Source: Acidimicrobiia bacterium
GTDB taxonomy: Bacteria; Actinomycetota; Acidimicrobiia; Spongiisociales; Spongiisociaceae
Assembly: GCA_011523395.1 (NCBI GenBank)
Contig: WTGW01000121.1
Coordinates: forward strand, 1-32,053
Reading direction: 5' to 3'
Length of the DNA: 32,053 nt
Shown: piece by piece, positions 6,409 to 15,855 of the stretch
Layout: each line of letters opens with the position of its first letter
How positions within the stretch are numbered: position 1 is the first letter of the stretch
Made by a program: the position numbers and the translations under genes
Notes under the pieces: model-generated
What the model saw: the letters and a program-made list of their open reading frames with translations, nothing else
The model's database searches: none
What the model was told of the DNA's origin: nothing

Positions 6409-7500
6409 TTAAAGATGCGCTCGCGGGTCAGCGGTCTCGTACTTGTCCTTGAACTCTTCCAGGAGCTTCCTGGCATCCCTCGGCAGCTTCTCGGGGACGG
6501 TCACCTGCGCCGTGACCAGCAGGTCGCCGGGGCGCCCCGAGTCCCTCCGCACGCCTTCCTTGCGTATCCGGAAGGTCTTGCCGGACGGCGTGCCGGCCGG
6601 GATCTTGAGCGTGACCGGGCCGTTCAGCGTCATCACCCTCACCTTGGCGCCCAGCGCCGCCTCGGTGAACGTGATCGGCAGCTGCATGGTCAGGTTGTCG
6701 CCCTTACGGGAGAACACAGGATGCTGCCCCACCCTGACCTTGACCAGCAGATCACCCGGGGGACCGCCCCTCGGCCCGGGCGCTCCCCGGCCTCTCAGCC
6801 GGATCGTGTTTCCGTCCCTGATGCCGGGAGGGATACGCACCCTGATGGTGCGTGCCCGGACTTCCTGGCCGGAGCCGCCGCACTGGCGGCAATGCGACTC
6901 CACGTTCCTGCCGGCGCCGCCGCACACCGGGCACGGGTTGGTGAAGGAGAAGAAACCCTGGTTGGAAGCGACCGTGCCGGTGCCACCGCAGTTCCCGCAC
7001 ACGTCCACCGGAGTCCCGGGCTCCCCTCCCGAGCCCGAACAGCGCCCGCACTGGACGGCGCCCTGCACCGGCACCGGACTGGTGGTCCCCCGGATCGACT
7101 CTTCGAAGGTCAGGTCCAGGGTGGCCGACATGTCGGCACCGCGCTGGGGACCCCTACGACCGCGGCCGAAGTTGAACAGGTCACCGATGCCCCCCGCACC
7201 GCCGAACAGGTCTTCGATCCGGACCTGCCCTCCGGCGAACGGGCCGCCCGCCGGGCCGAAGCCCTGCGCTCCCATGGAGCGGACCTGGTCGTACTCCCTT
7301 CGACGGTCGGCGTCCGACAGCACCGAATAGGCCTCCGAGACCCCCTTGAAACGCTCGGCGGCATTCGGATCGTCCGGGTTGGCGTCCGGATGGAGCTTCT
7401 GGGCCAGCCGCCGGTACGCCTTCTTGATGGTCGCCTGGTCGGCATCCTTCCCCACCTCGAGGAGCCGGTAGAAGTCCTTCTCGAGCCAGTCGCGGTTCAT
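6409..7500 (-). CDS. dnaJ: Chaperone protein DnaJ
   Basis: This 363-residue Hsp40 co-chaperone stimulates DnaK ATPase. The J domain (about 6-72) has the HPD signature (KLHPDANPDDP), followed by a Gly/Phe-rich linker. The zinc domain has four CxxCxGxG-type motifs: CGRCSGSG, CGNCGGTG, CPVCGGAG and CRQCGGSG. The C-terminal substrate-binding domains include GDLLVKVRVGQHPVFSRKGD. The start MNRDWLEKDFY is placed at 7498-7500; the upstream open frame (to 7626) has no family similarity. It lies 19 bp after grpE in the operon. Confidence 0.96.
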   Translation of the reverse strand: MNRDWLEKDFYRLLEVGKDADQATIKKAYRRLAQKLHPDANPDDPNAAERFKGVSEAYSVLSDADRRREYDQVRSMGAQGFGPAGGPFAGGQVRIEDLFGGAGGIGDLFNFGRGRRGPQRGADMSATLDLTFEESIRGTTSPVPVQGAVQCGRCSGSGGEPGTPVDVCGNCGGTGTVASNQGFFSFTNPCPVCGGAGRNVESHCRQCGGSGQEVRARTIRVRIPPGIRDGNTIRLRGRGAPGPRGGPPGDLLVKVRVGQHPVFSRKGDNLTMQLPITFTEAALGAKVRVMTLNGPVTLKIPAGTPSGKTFRIRKEGVRRDSGRPGDLLVTAQVTVPEKLPRDARKLLEEFKDKYETADPRAHL

Positions 7501-7519
7501 GGACGACCCCCGGGCAGGA

Positions 7520-8182
7520 TCACGCCGGGTCCTCCTCCCCGGCTTCCGCCTCGGAAGGCGAGGTCGACTCGTAGCCCACCGCGACCAGAGCAGGCCGCAC
7601 GACCCTCCCCTTGAGGAGGTAGCCACGCCGCAACTCGGCCGTCACCACCATCGTGCCGCTCCCCTCGGCCATCTGGGCCGCTTCATGGAGGGTGGGATCG
7701 AACCCGGCGCCCAGGGCCGCGATCGGCTCGAGGCCCTCCCGGGACAGCGTGGAGAGCAGGAGCTCCCGCGTGCTGGACATTCCCCGGCGCAGGCCGCCGT
7801 CCGAGGACCCGTCCGCGCTCTCCATGATCAGGGCGGCGTCGAGGCTGTCGAGCACCGGAAGGATCTGGAGCATCACCCGCTCCGACGCGCGCGCGACCGA
7901 CTCCTGCCGGGCCCGTGCGGTGCGCTTGCGATAGTTGTCGAACTCGGCAACCGACCGCTTCCACCGGTCCTCCGCCTGCTCGGCCGCCTCCCGGGCCGCC
8001 AGCAGTTCGTTGATCAGGAGCGCCACGGCCTCGTCCGGATCCTCGGGAAGCTCCACGCGAACGATCCGGTCACACGCGTCGTCTTCGAGGACAGCCTCGA
8101 CCACCTCCTCGGACGTGGGCTTAGTCACCTCCTCAGGCGGAGCGCCGGAAGGATCGGCACCCGGCCGGGTAGCGCCGGTCAA
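7520..8182 (-). CDS. grpE: Nucleotide exchange factor GrpE
   Basis: This 220-residue GrpE exchanges ADP for ATP on DnaK. It shows an acidic N-terminus, a long coiled coil ([20 protein letters not shown]), the family core [18 protein letters not shown] (about 79-96), [10 protein letters not shown], and the C-terminal beta domain with [14 protein letters not shown] and [17 protein letters not shown]. The frame opens at a TTG (8180-8182) overlapping the dnaK stop as TTGA. A GTG further in, next to a GAGGAG, is an alternative start giving a protein about 20 residues shorter. Translational coupling to dnaK is likely. Confidence 0.94.
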   Translation of the reverse strand: MTGATRPGADPSGAPPEEVTKPTSEEVVEAVLEDDACDRIVRVELPEDPDEAVALLINELLAAREAAEQAEDRWKRSVAEFDNYRKRTARARQESVARASERVMLQILPVLDSLDAALIMESADGSSDGGLRRGMSSTRELLLSTLSREGLEPIAALGAGFDPTLHEAAQMAEGSGTMVVTAELRRGYLLKGRVVRPALVAVGYESTSPSEAEAGEEDPA

Positions 8183-10011
8183 GCGTCCTCCCCCTCATCG
8201 ATGATCTCGGCCTCCACGATGTCCTCGTCATCCGGCATCGCATCACCCTCGCCGGCGGCCGCCTGTTCCTCGGCCTCCGACGCGTACATCTTCTGGGCCA
8301 GCACGGCGGACGCCTGGAAGAGGGCATCGATCGCGGACTGGATGTCGTCCGCGGAGGACGCCTCGTCCTCGGTGACCGACCGCAGGGTCGCCACCGCTTC
8401 GTCGATGGCGGACCGCTCATCGTCATCGAGCTTGTCGCCGTGGTCCTCCAGCAGCTTGGTGGTCTGGTTGAGGACCTGATCCGCCCGGTTGCGGGCATCG
8501 GCCAGATCCCGCCGCTGGCGGTCCTCGTCCGCGTAGCGCTCCGCATCCTCCACCATCCGCTCTATCTCGTCCGGCGACAGGGCGGTGCCGCCGGTGATGG
8601 TCATGGCCTGCTGGCGGCCGGTGCCCAGGTCCTTGGCGTTGACCGACACGATCCCGTTGGCATCGATGTCGAAGCTCACCTCGATCTGGGGCACACCCAT
8701 CGGGGCAGGCGGGATCCCGGTCAGGCGGAACTTGCCCAGGCTCTTGTTGTCGCCGGCCATCGGGCGCTCGCCCTGCAGGACGTGTATCTCGACCTCCGGC
8801 TGGTTGTGATCAGCAGTGGTGAAGATCTCCGTGCGCTTGGTGGGGATGGTGGTGTTGCGCTCGATCATCTTGGTCATCACGCTCCCCTTGGTCTCGATAC
8901 CGAGCGTCAGGGGCGTCACGTCAAGCAACAGGATGTCCTTCACGTCACCGGTCAGCACGCCGGCCTGGAGCGCGGCTCCGGCCGCCACCACCTCGTCCGG
9001 GTTGACCCCACGATGGGGGGTCTTGCCGGTCAGTCGCCTCACCAGGTCCTGGATGACCGGCATCCGGGTGGACCCGCCCACCAGCACCACATGGTCGATC
9101 TCGTCAGCGGACACCCCGGCGTCGGCCACCGCCCGCTTGAACGGCCCCTCGGTCCGGCCCACCAGATGTTCGGTGAGCTTCTCGAACTCGGAGCGGGATA
9201 GCTTCGTCTGGAGATGCAGCGGCCCGTCAGAGGTGGCGGTGATGAACGGCAGGTTGAGGTCGGTCTCCGGCACGGTGGACAACTCGATCTTGGCCTTCTC
9301 CGCGGCCTCCTTGAGCCGTTGCACGGCCATCTTGTCGGCGCTCAGGTCGACGCCGTTGTCGTTCTTGAAACCCTTCACCAGCCAATCGATGATCGCCTGG
9401 TCCCAATCGTCCCCGCCCAGCTGGGTGTCGCCGCTGGTGGACTTCACCTCGAACACGCCGTCACCGATCTCCAGGACCGACACGTCGAAGGTTCCTCCCC
9501 CGAGATCGAATACGAGGATGGTCTGGTCCGACTCTTCCTTGTCGAGGCCGTACGCCAGGGCGGCCGCGGTGGGCTCGTTGACGATCCGCAGCACCTCGAG
9601 GCCGGCGATCTGGCCTGCTTCCTTGGTGGCCTGCCGTTGCGCATCGTTGAAGTAGGCCGGCACTGTGACCACGGCGGAGGTGATGGGAGTTCCCAGGTAT
9701 GCCTCGGCGTCCCGCTTCAGCTTCATCAGGGTCCGGGCCGACACTTCCTGGGCCGTGTAGGACTTGCCGTCGGCCCCGACGGACCAGTCGGTTCCCATGT
9801 GGCGCTTGACGGATCGGACGGTGTGATCGGGATTGGTGATGGCCTGCCGCTTGGCGACCTCACCGATCAGCACCTCACCGTCCTTGAAGGCCACCACCGA
9901 TGGCGTGGTACGAGCCCCTTCGGCATTGGCGACCACGGTCGGCTCGCCGCCTTCCAGCACCGCAATCACGCTGTTGGTGGTCCCCAGATCGATTCCGACG
10001 GCCTTGGCCAT
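8179..10011 (-). CDS. dnaK: Chaperone protein DnaK (Hsp70)
   Basis: This 610-residue Hsp70 has an ATPase domain with [17 protein letters not shown] at the N-terminus, [13 protein letters not shown] and [15 protein letters not shown], then the substrate-binding domain ([32 protein letters not shown]) and a helical lid with an acidic tail ending in [18 protein letters not shown] precedes the ATG by about five bases. It is the first gene of the dnaK-grpE-dnaJ-hspR operon, the standard actinobacterial arrangement for protein folding under heat stress. Confidence 0.98.
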   Translation of the reverse strand: MAKAVGIDLGTTNSVIAVLEGGEPTVVANAEGARTTPSVVAFKDGEVLIGEVAKRQAITNPDHTVRSVKRHMGTDWSVGADGKSYTAQEVSARTLMKLKRDAEAYLGTPITSAVVTVPAYFNDAQRQATKEAGQIAGLEVLRIVNEPTAAALAYGLDKEESDQTILVFDLGGGTFDVSVLEIGDGVFEVKSTSGDTQLGGDDWDQAIIDWLVKGFKNDNGVDLSADKMAVQRLKEAAEKAKIELSTVPETDLNLPFITATSDGPLHLQTKLSRSEFEKLTEHLVGRTEGPFKRAVADAGVSADEIDHVVLVGGSTRMPVIQDLVRRLTGKTPHRGVNPDEVVAAGAALQAGVLTGDVKDILLLDVTPLTLGIETKGSVMTKMIERNTTIPTKRTEIFTTADHNQPEVEIHVLQGERPMAGDNKSLGKFRLTGIPPAPMGVPQIEVSFDIDANGIVSVNAKDLGTGRQQAMTITGGTALSPDEIERMVEDAERYADEDRQRRDLADARNRADQVLNQTTKLLEDHGDKLDDDERSAIDEAVATLRSVTEDEASSADDIQSAIDALFQASAVLAQKMYASEAEEQAAAGEGDAMPDDEDIVEAEIIDEGEDA

Positions 10012-10047
10012 GCGTTTCTTCCTTTCGATACTTCTCAGTGTCTTCGA

Positions 10048-10077
10048 TAGGTATAACCTAAGTCACACCTTATCATA
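10048..10077 (-). promoter_or_regulatory. Putative dnaK promoter and operator
   Basis: On the minus strand TATGAT (10072-10077) is a good -10 hexamer; no convincing -35 is seen. About 12 bases downstream, over the expected transcription start, is the perfect palindrome TAGGT-TAT-ACCTA (10048-10060). Its position fits an operator for HspR, but the sequence is not the known HAIR consensus (CTTGAGT, seven bases, ACTCAAG), so the assignment is inference. Confidence 0.4.
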
Positions 10078-10123
10078 TTCCCGCGAATCCTCCGCATCGC
10101 GGGCTTCTGGAAGTGGAGCAGCG

Positions 10124-10263
10124 GTCAGCGGTCAGTGGTCAGTGGTCAGTGAATGTGGAACACGGGACTGTTGGGAGGCGAACGCCAGGCTGGTGAGCTC
10201 GAGGAACTTGATCAACCGACCAGGTCGCAAACTGGCCACTGGCAACCGGCCACTGGCCACTGG
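10124..10263. repeat. Heptamer-array repeat element, copy B
   Basis: One GTCAGCG and three GTCAGTG units (10124-10151) are followed by AATG, about 75 bases, GGTCGC, and at 10231-10263 a run of ACTGGCCACTGG-type units. The plan and several blocks (AGGAACTTGAT compared with AGGAACCTGAT, and GGTCGC) match copy A at 1-155. The element ends three bases before the stop codon of the CoA-binding protein gene. It fills most of the 254-bp gap between that gene and dnaK; the rest is dnaK promoter DNA. Confidence 0.85.
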
Positions 10264-10265
10264 AA

Positions 10266-10745
10266 CTAGATGTCCCGCAGGCGCTTGCTGGAGATGACTC
10301 CGGTGTCGAAGCCGGCCAGGTTCAGACGGCCCGAGAAACGGGCGTGCTCGATCTTGAGGCAACGGTCCTGGACCACATCGAGGCCGGCATCGATGGCCGT
10401 CCGGGCCGCATCGTCGTGGCGGAGGCCGAGCTGGAACCACACCACCTTGGCGCCGATGGCTATGGCCTCGTCCACCACCTCCGGGATGAAGCGAGGATGG
10501 CGGAAGATGTCGACGATGTCCGGCACCTCCGGCAGGTCCGCAAGCGAGCCGTAGCACTTCAGGCCGAGCACCTCGTCGTACATGGGGTTGACGGGGTAGA
10601 CCCGCAGGTGGGTGCGGATCAGGTAGGTAGCAACGAAGTTCGATGCCTTCAGCTCGTTGCCGGACACGCCGACCAGAGCCACCGACTTCGCCTGGCGGAT
10701 GATCCGCAGCCGGGTGCGGGCGTCGGCTTCGAGTACCTCGGTCAT
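10266..10745 (-). CDS. CoA-binding domain protein (YccU-like)
   Basis: This 159-residue protein is a single Rossmann-like CoA-binding domain (CoA_binding_2). It has VALVGVSGNELKASN near the N-terminus, VYPVNPMYDEVLGLKCYGSLADLP, DIVDIFRHPRFIPEVVDEAI, GAKVVWFQLGLRHDDAA and the terminal stretch VVQDRCLKIEHARFSG. The family is widespread and its biochemical role is not settled; small members of this type bind CoA or acyl-CoA. It starts 4 bp after metY, and such genes often accompany metX/metY, so it is probably co-transcribed with the homocysteine pathway. Confidence 0.9.
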   Translation of the reverse strand: MTEVLEADARTRLRIIRQAKSVALVGVSGNELKASNFVATYLIRTHLRVYPVNPMYDEVLGLKCYGSLADLPEVPDIVDIFRHPRFIPEVVDEAIAIGAKVVWFQLGLRHDDAARTAIDAGLDVVQDRCLKIEHARFSGRLNLAGFDTGVISSKRLRDI

Positions 10746-10749
10746 GGTT

Positions 10750-12024
10750 TCAGCTCCCCAGCGCTTGGTCGAGGTCCCAGAGAATGTCCTCGATGTTCTC
10801 GAGACCGATCGAGATCCGGATCATGTCGCCGCCCACCCCGGCCGCGTCCCTCTCCTCGGGCGGGACCTGCTGGTGCGTGGTGCTCGCCGGGTGGATCACC
10901 AGCGTCTTGGCGTCACCCACGTTGGCAAGGTGGCTGGCCAGCTCCACCCGCTTGATGAACGACACCCCCGCCTCGTAGCCACCGGCGATGCCGAAGGTGA
11001 ACACCGCACCCGGCCCGGCCGGTACGTACTTCCGGGCCAGGTCGTGGGAGGGGTGGGAGGGCAACCCGGCATAGGACACCCACGACACCCGGCTGTCCGC
11101 GTCCAGGAACTCGGCCACCGCCTGGGCGTTGGCCACGTGGCGCTCCATCCGCAACGACAGCGTCTCCAGCCCCTGGAGCAGCAGGAACGAGTTGAAGGGC
11201 GACAGGACCGCGCCCACATCCCGCATCAGCTCCATGCGGGCCTTCATCAGGTAGGCGTACTCCCGGAAGTTCGCCCAGAAGGTGAGGTTGTGATAGGCCG
11301 GTGACGGCTCGACGATGGCGGGGAACCGTCCGTTGTCCCACGGGAAGACCCCGCTCTCAACGATCACACCGGCGATCGAGGTGCCATGGCCGCCGATGAA
11401 CTTGGTGGCCGAGTGCACCACCACGTCGGCGCCGTACTCTATGGGCCGGCACAGCGCGGGGCTGGCGAAGGTGTTGTCCACCACCAGGGGTAGGCCGTGG
11501 GAGCGGGCCAGATCGGCCATCGGCGCCAGGTCGAGGACGTCACCCGCCGGGTTGCCGATCGTCTCCCCGTAGACGAGCCGGGTCCGGTCGGTGATGGCCG
11601 CCTCGATGGCGTCGAGGTCGTTGGTGTCCACGAAGGTCGTGTCGATGCCCATCCGGCGGAGCGTCACGTCGAACTGGGTGAACGTCCCGCCGTACAGCGA
11701 CCGGTTGGCGACGATGTGGTCCCCCACCTCGCAGAGGGTGAGTACCGCCACGAGCTGGGCCGCCATACCGGAGGCGGTCGCCAGTCCGCCCAAGCCGCCC
11801 TCCAGGGAGGCCATGCGCTCCTCGAAGGCCGCGTTGGTGGGGTTCCCGATCCGCGTGTAGATGTTGCCGAAGCTCTGGAGGGCGAACAGGTCGGCGGCCT
11901 GCTGGGGATCCTCGAACACGTAGGAAGTGGTCTGGTAGATGGGCATGGCCCGCGCACCGGTGTCGGGGTCCGGCCGCTGGCCGGCGTGGATGGAACGGGT
12001 GTCGAAGCCGAACTCGTGGCTCAT
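10750..12024 (-). CDS. metY: O-acetylhomoserine sulfhydrylase
   Basis: This 424-residue PLP enzyme of the Cys/Met metabolism family makes homocysteine from O-acetylhomoserine and sulfide. It shows DTRSIHAGQRPDPDTGARAM at the N-terminus, YTRIGNPTNAAFEERMASLE, the PLP-lysine motif HSATKFIGGHGTSIAGV, and the C-terminal VIHPASTTHQQVPPEE and RISIGLENIEDI. All are typical of MetY rather than cystathionine synthase. The start at 12022-12024 overlaps the metX stop as ATGA, with AGGAG nine bases upstream; the frame reaches further back but into metX. Regulation is not visible locally. Confidence 0.95.
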   Translation of the reverse strand: MSHEFGFDTRSIHAGQRPDPDTGARAMPIYQTTSYVFEDPQQAADLFALQSFGNIYTRIGNPTNAAFEERMASLEGGLGGLATASGMAAQLVAVLTLCEVGDHIVANRSLYGGTFTQFDVTLRRMGIDTTFVDTNDLDAIEAAITDRTRLVYGETIGNPAGDVLDLAPMADLARSHGLPLVVDNTFASPALCRPIEYGADVVVHSATKFIGGHGTSIAGVIVESGVFPWDNGRFPAIVEPSPAYHNLTFWANFREYAYLMKARMELMRDVGAVLSPFNSFLLLQGLETLSLRMERHVANAQAVAEFLDADSRVSWVSYAGLPSHPSHDLARKYVPAGPGAVFTFGIAGGYEAGVSFIKRVELASHLANVGDAKTLVIHPASTTHQQVPPEERDAAGVGGDMIRISIGLENIEDILWDLDQALGS

Positions 12025-13208
12025 CTGGCGCTTCTCCTGGACCGGGTCGTGGATGAGGGATCCCAATCGGATTCCAGATGGTAACGGAGGTGGGGCTCGA
12101 ATAGATGCGGCTCGAGCAGGAAGGCATCGTGACCCTTCTCCGAGTGGACGGTGATCCAGTTGAAGTCCTGACCGGCCGCTTTCAACTCCTCCGCCAGCTC
12201 CTTCTGCTCACCCGGGTAGTAGCACACGTCGGAGTCGATCGAGAAGACCAGATACTTGTGGGATCCGGCCGAGAGCATGTCGCGGAGCGTGATCCCCTTG
12301 CGCTCGGCCTCCGCATACAGATCGAAGTCCTGCCATGCCCACATGGTCCGCAGGTAGGCGTTGGCATCGAAGCGCTTGACGAACTTCTGGCCCTGATGCC
12401 ACATGTAGCTCTCGATCGGAAGCCGAACCCGATCTCCGGACTCGGCCACCTCCCCCCTGGCCCGCTTCTTCATCTGGTCCAGCGACACGAACGTCTTGTG
12501 CCCGATCATCCGGGCGAGGGCGAGGCCGGCGTCGGGCGAGGCCCCGTCGTAGTAGTTGCCCCCGTTGAAGTCCGGGTCGTTGTAGATGGCGTTGATCTGC
12601 TCGAAGTCATGGATCACGTGGAGGGTGGTGGCCCGAAGGCCTGCCGCGATGGGAACGACGAAACGCACCCGATCGGGGTAGCGGACCGCCACGTCGAGGC
12701 ACATCATCCCGCCCACGCTGCCACCTACCACCGCATGGAGTTTCCTCACCCCGAGGTGGTCCAGGAGCCGGAAGTGTGCCCGGACCGTGTCGCCCGCGGA
12801 GACGCGCGGGAAGTCGGGTCCGTAGGGCTTGCCGGTGAGCGGGTTGATGCTGGCGGGGCCGGTGGTGCCATAGCAATGACCCAGCCAGTTGGCGCAGATC
12901 ACTGCGAACTTGTCCGTGTTGAGGGAGCGGCCCGACCCGATGAAGTCGTCCCACCACCCCGTATGCATCTCGTCGGTCCAGCGGTCCTCGGCGCCGGTGT
13001 AGTCACGGTTCTCTCCGGCCGCGTGGTGGCCGCCGGTGAGGGCGTGGAATAGGAGGATGGCGTTGTCGCCGGCCTCGTTGAGCTCGCCGTAGACCTCGTA
13101 GGCGAGGGTTACCTCGGGCAGCTCCTCGCCGCTCTCGCAGACGAACGGATCCGATTCGCTGCCGAACGTGAAAAACCGGGTCTCGACCGGTCCGATGCCT
13201 TTGCCCAT
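12021..13208 (-). CDS. metX: Homoserine O-acetyltransferase
   Basis: This 395-residue alpha/beta-hydrolase-fold acyltransferase activates homoserine with acetyl-CoA. It carries NAILLFHALTGGHHAAG, the nucleophile elbow VVGGSVGGMMCLD (catalytic Ser in GGSVGG), the Asp in VFSIDSDVCYYPGEQ and the His in HSEKGHDAFLLEP. The start MGKGIGPVETRFFTFG (13206-13208) fits the family N-terminus; an upstream ATG at 13239-13241 would add 11 residues. Together with metY it forms a direct-sulfhydrylation route to methionine. The 84-bp upstream gap shows no riboswitch I can recognise. Confidence 0.94.
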   Translation of the reverse strand: MGKGIGPVETRFFTFGSESDPFVCESGEELPEVTLAYEVYGELNEAGDNAILLFHALTGGHHAAGENRDYTGAEDRWTDEMHTGWWDDFIGSGRSLNTDKFAVICANWLGHCYGTTGPASINPLTGKPYGPDFPRVSAGDTVRAHFRLLDHLGVRKLHAVVGGSVGGMMCLDVAVRYPDRVRFVVPIAAGLRATTLHVIHDFEQINAIYNDPDFNGGNYYDGASPDAGLALARMIGHKTFVSLDQMKKRARGEVAESGDRVRLPIESYMWHQGQKFVKRFDANAYLRTMWAWQDFDLYAEAERKGITLRDMLSAGSHKYLVFSIDSDVCYYPGEQKELAEELKAAGQDFNWITVHSEKGHDAFLLEPHLFEPHLRYHLESDWDPSSTTRSRRSAR

Positions 13209-13292
13209 GAGTCCATTCCGAGTGCCTCTGGATCGGCGCATACGATATCAACCTATCCGGCCATCCCGGACATCGGGGGTGGAGCGGATCCT

Positions 13293-13925
13293 CTACAGCT
13301 CCCGCCGGTCCGCCAGGGCCCTGCCGAGTGTGATCTCGTCGGCGTAGTCCATGTCGCCCCCGACCGGCAGACCGCTGGCCGGACGGGTGACGGTCACCCC
13401 GAAGGGCTTGAAGCGTCGCGCCAGGTACATGGCGGTGGTATCCCCCTCGATGGTGGGATTGGTGGCGATGATGATCTCGATCCGCGACTCCCCGGTCCCC
13501 GCGCCGTTGTCCCTGTGCCGGTCCCGGAGCTCCTCGATCCGGAGCTCGAGCTCCTCTATCCGGAGCTGGGAGGGTCCTATACCGTCGATGGGCGAGAGAG
13601 CGCCGCCCAGCACGTGGTACTGCCCGGCGAACTCGCGCGTACGCTCGATGACCGCTATGTCCTGGGCCCGCTCGACCACGCAGATGTACCCGGGCTCGCG
13701 GCGAGGATCGCGGCAGATCGAGCATTCCTCCCCGGCGGTGACGTTGTAGCAACGAGAGCAGAAGGAAGTCTGCTCGCGCAGGTCGATGATCGCCCCCGCC
13801 AAGCGGCGAGCGTCAGCCTCCTCTACGTTCAGCAGATGGAAGGCGAGACGCTGGGCGGACTTGCGACCCACCCCGGGAAGCCTGCTCAGCTCGTCGATCA
13901 GTCGTTGGACGGGACGCTCGAACAT
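13293..13925 (-). CDS. recR: Recombination protein RecR
   Basis: This 210-residue protein acts with RecF/RecO in gap repair by loading RecA. The helix-hairpin-helix [20 protein letters not shown] (residues 13-32) is followed by a C4 zinc finger (CSRC and CSIC), then the Toprim domain with [20 protein letters not shown] and [19 protein letters not shown]. The protein is slightly longer than the usual 200 residues because of an extra segment between IGP and the ATNPT strand. That segment contains a duplicated LRIEEL heptad encoded by a 21-bp tandem repeat. It lies downstream of dnaX; the ybaB gene usually found between them is absent. Confidence 0.95.
   Translation of the reverse strand: MFERPVQRLIDELSRLPGVGRKSAQRLAFHLLNVEEADARRLAGAIIDLREQTSFCSRCYNVTAGEECSICRDPRREPGYICVVERAQDIAVIERTREFAGQYHVLGGALSPIDGIGPSQLRIEELELRIEELRDRHRDNGAGTGESRIEIIIATNPTIEGDTTAMYLARRFKPFGVTVTRPASGLPVGGDMDYADEITLGRALADRREL
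13527..13568. repeat. 21-bp tandem duplication inside recR
   Basis: Two adjacent 21-bp units (13527-13547 and 13548-13568) match at 19 of 21 positions; each begins GAGCTCCTC and ends CCGGAGCT plus one base. The repeat is in frame and encodes two heptads of the form LRIEELE and QLRIEEL in the Toprim region. Confidence 0.85.
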
Positions 13926-13981
13926 CAGCCTGACCAGGGTAGTCGGTGACAGTGACGAAACCGTCGCATCCTCGCCTACGC

Positions 13982-15793
13982 CTAGTCGGGCTGGACCTCC
14001 TGGACGTTCAGTTCGGACTCGCGCAGCAGAAGCTCCGCCTGATGCATGGCCGCCTTCGGGTCCACCTGCGGCGGCGCCGGCGAGGGAGCGGGCTCGTCCA
14101 CCGGCTCGGCAGGATCAGGGGCATCCGGCTCCGGCCCTAACTCGGGCATCGGATCCGGCGGGGGTGAGGGATCCGGTCCGGCACCCTGCCCGTGGGACCC
14201 TCCGGTCGCGCCCGCCATCCGGAAGTCGATCCTCACCGACCTGCCGAGGAGCCTCTCTCCCTCCCGAGCGAGCAGCGCGGCCAGATCGGAGTCGGTCGAG
14301 AGGGTCTTGTAGTGAAGCTCGTACCCGGCCGGAAGGTGCAGCACCAGAGTGGAACCGTCCACTGCGCCCGGAACAGCCTCGCGGAAGAACGCACCCAGCC
14401 TGCCACCCAACCCTTCGATGACCGCGTTGCTGAGCTGCGGCCAGATGCGGTCCAGGTCCGCATCGGAGAGTGGCTGGTCGGACGCCGGGATGGACAGCGC
14501 CTCCTGAGGCGGAGAGGCCGGACTGTCCGCCGGGGCTCCGGCCGAGGCGTCGGGAGTGGGGGCGGCCGGAGCGGAAGCCGCCGAGGCAGCCGCGGCCGGA
14601 GCCGAGGCAGCCGCGGCCGGAGCCGGGCTGCGGGCGGGCGCGACCGGCCGGCCCTTCTCGAGCCGCTCGATCCGCCGCAGCAGTCCCTCCGCGCGGTCGT
14701 CCAGCTCGGGGCGGGACAGCTTGAGGACGGCCAACTCCAGCATCATGCGCTCGTCCCGGCCCTCCCTGAGCTTGACGAGCGCCTCTCCCAGAATGTCGAT
14801 CGACCTCATCACCAGAGCCGCAGGGATCCGGCCTGCCACCTCCTGCCAGTGCTCGATCACCTCAGGAGGCTCGTCGGTGAACTCCCTCACATCCGAGCTG
14901 TAGTGGGTGAGGAAGACCCCCCGGAAGAACCCCAGCGCATCGCCGGCGAAGCGTCGCAGATCGACGCCGCCCGCCGACAGATGGGCCACCAACTCGAGGG
15001 CGGCGGCGGGCGCCTCGTCAGCAACCGCATCCACCAGCTTCACGAGCGACTCGGGCCCGGCCACGCCGAGCGCCGCCTGGACGCCTTCCTCGGTGACGGT
15101 GCCGTCCCTGGCGGCTACCTGCTCCAGGAGGCTCAACGAGTCCCGGACCGACCCGGCAGCCCGCCGAGCCACCGCCAGCAGGGCGCCGTCGGTGGCCTCG
15201 AACCCCTCGGCCTCGGCGATCCACCTCAGGTGGTCGGTCAGGGTGTCGGTCGGCACCAGATGGAAGTCGAACCGCTGGCTTCTCGAGCGGACCGTGTCGA
15301 GCAACCGGTAGGGCTCGGTCGTGGCCAGCACGAAGTGCACGTGCTCGGGTGGCTCCTCCAGGGTCTTGAGCAGGGCGTTGGCGGCCGACTTGGTGAGCAT
15401 GTGGGCCTCATCGAGGATGAACACCCGCCGAGCACCCCCCACCGACGCCACCGTGGACACCCCGGCGCGCAGTTCCCTGATGTCCTCCACCTTGTTGTGG
15501 GAGGCGGCATCGAGCTCCATCACGTCCATGGAGGCTGATGACGCCACGCCCGCACAGGACGGGCAGGCGCCGCACGGCTCGCTGTCCGGACCCCGGTCGG
15601 GACAGTTCAGGGCCATGGCCAGCAGGCGGGCGGTGGTGGTCTTGCCCGTGCCTCTGGGACCGGTGAACAGGTAGGCGTGAGCCACCCGACCTCCGGCGAT
15701 CTCCCTGGCCAGGGTCACGGTGACGTGCTCCTGGCCGATTACCTGATCGAAGCGCTGCGGCCGGTACTTACGGTAGAGCGCCTGGTACTCCAT
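13982..15793 (-). CDS. dnaX: DNA polymerase III subunit gamma/tau
   Basis: This 603-residue clamp-loader ATPase carries [20 protein letters not shown] at the N-terminus, Walker [18 protein letters not shown], the zinc module [17 protein letters not shown], Walker [11 protein letters not shown], and [20 protein letters not shown] with the sensor-1 region. The last third is an Ala/Pro-rich tau-type linker (with a perfect 21-bp tandem repeat in the DNA) and a C-terminal domain. The start MEYQALY at 15791-15793 is preferred; an in-frame ATG lies six codons upstream. It is divergent from the dGTPase-like gene with 62 bp between starts. Confidence 0.95.
   Translation of the reverse strand: MEYQALYRKYRPQRFDQVIGQEHVTVTLAREIAGGRVAHAYLFTGPRGTGKTTTARLLAMALNCPDRGPDSEPCGACPSCAGVASSASMDVMELDAASHNKVEDIRELRAGVSTVASVGGARRVFILDEAHMLTKSAANALLKTLEEPPEHVHFVLATTEPYRLLDTVRSRSQRFDFHLVPTDTLTDHLRWIAEAEGFEATDGALLAVARRAAGSVRDSLSLLEQVAARDGTVTEEGVQAALGVAGPESLVKLVDAVADEAPAAALELVAHLSAGGVDLRRFAGDALGFFRGVFLTHYSSDVREFTDEPPEVIEHWQEVAGRIPAALVMRSIDILGEALVKLREGRDERMMLELAVLKLSRPELDDRAEGLLRRIERLEKGRPVAPARSPAPAAAASAPAAAASAASAPAAPTPDASAGAPADSPASPPQEALSIPASDQPLSDADLDRIWPQLSNAVIEGLGGRLGAFFREAVPGAVDGSTLVLHLPAGYELHYKTLSTDSDLAALLAREGERLLGRSVRIDFRMAGATGGSHGQGAGPDPSPPPDPMPELGPEPDAPDPAEPVDEPAPSPAPPQVDPKAAMHQAELLLRESELNVQEVQPD
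14580..14621. repeat. 21-bp perfect tandem repeat in the dnaX linker
   Basis: Two identical 21-bp copies starting GCCGAGGCAGCC lie at 14580-14600 and 14601-14621. They encode an Ala/Pro/Ser heptad (APAAAAS-type) twice in the low-complexity linker of the tau region. Slippage in a disordered linker is the ordinary explanation. Confidence 0.85.
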
Positions 15794-15855
15794 CGCCGGA
15801 AGCGTACTCATCCGGCACGGGCCGGCAACCTGGACGGCCTCGCTATCGTCGGAGC

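Noticed and set aside
13209-13292. SAM or other methionine-related riboswitch upstream of metX
   Set aside because: The gap is only 84 bp and shows no set of helices or conserved strings I can match to a known class.
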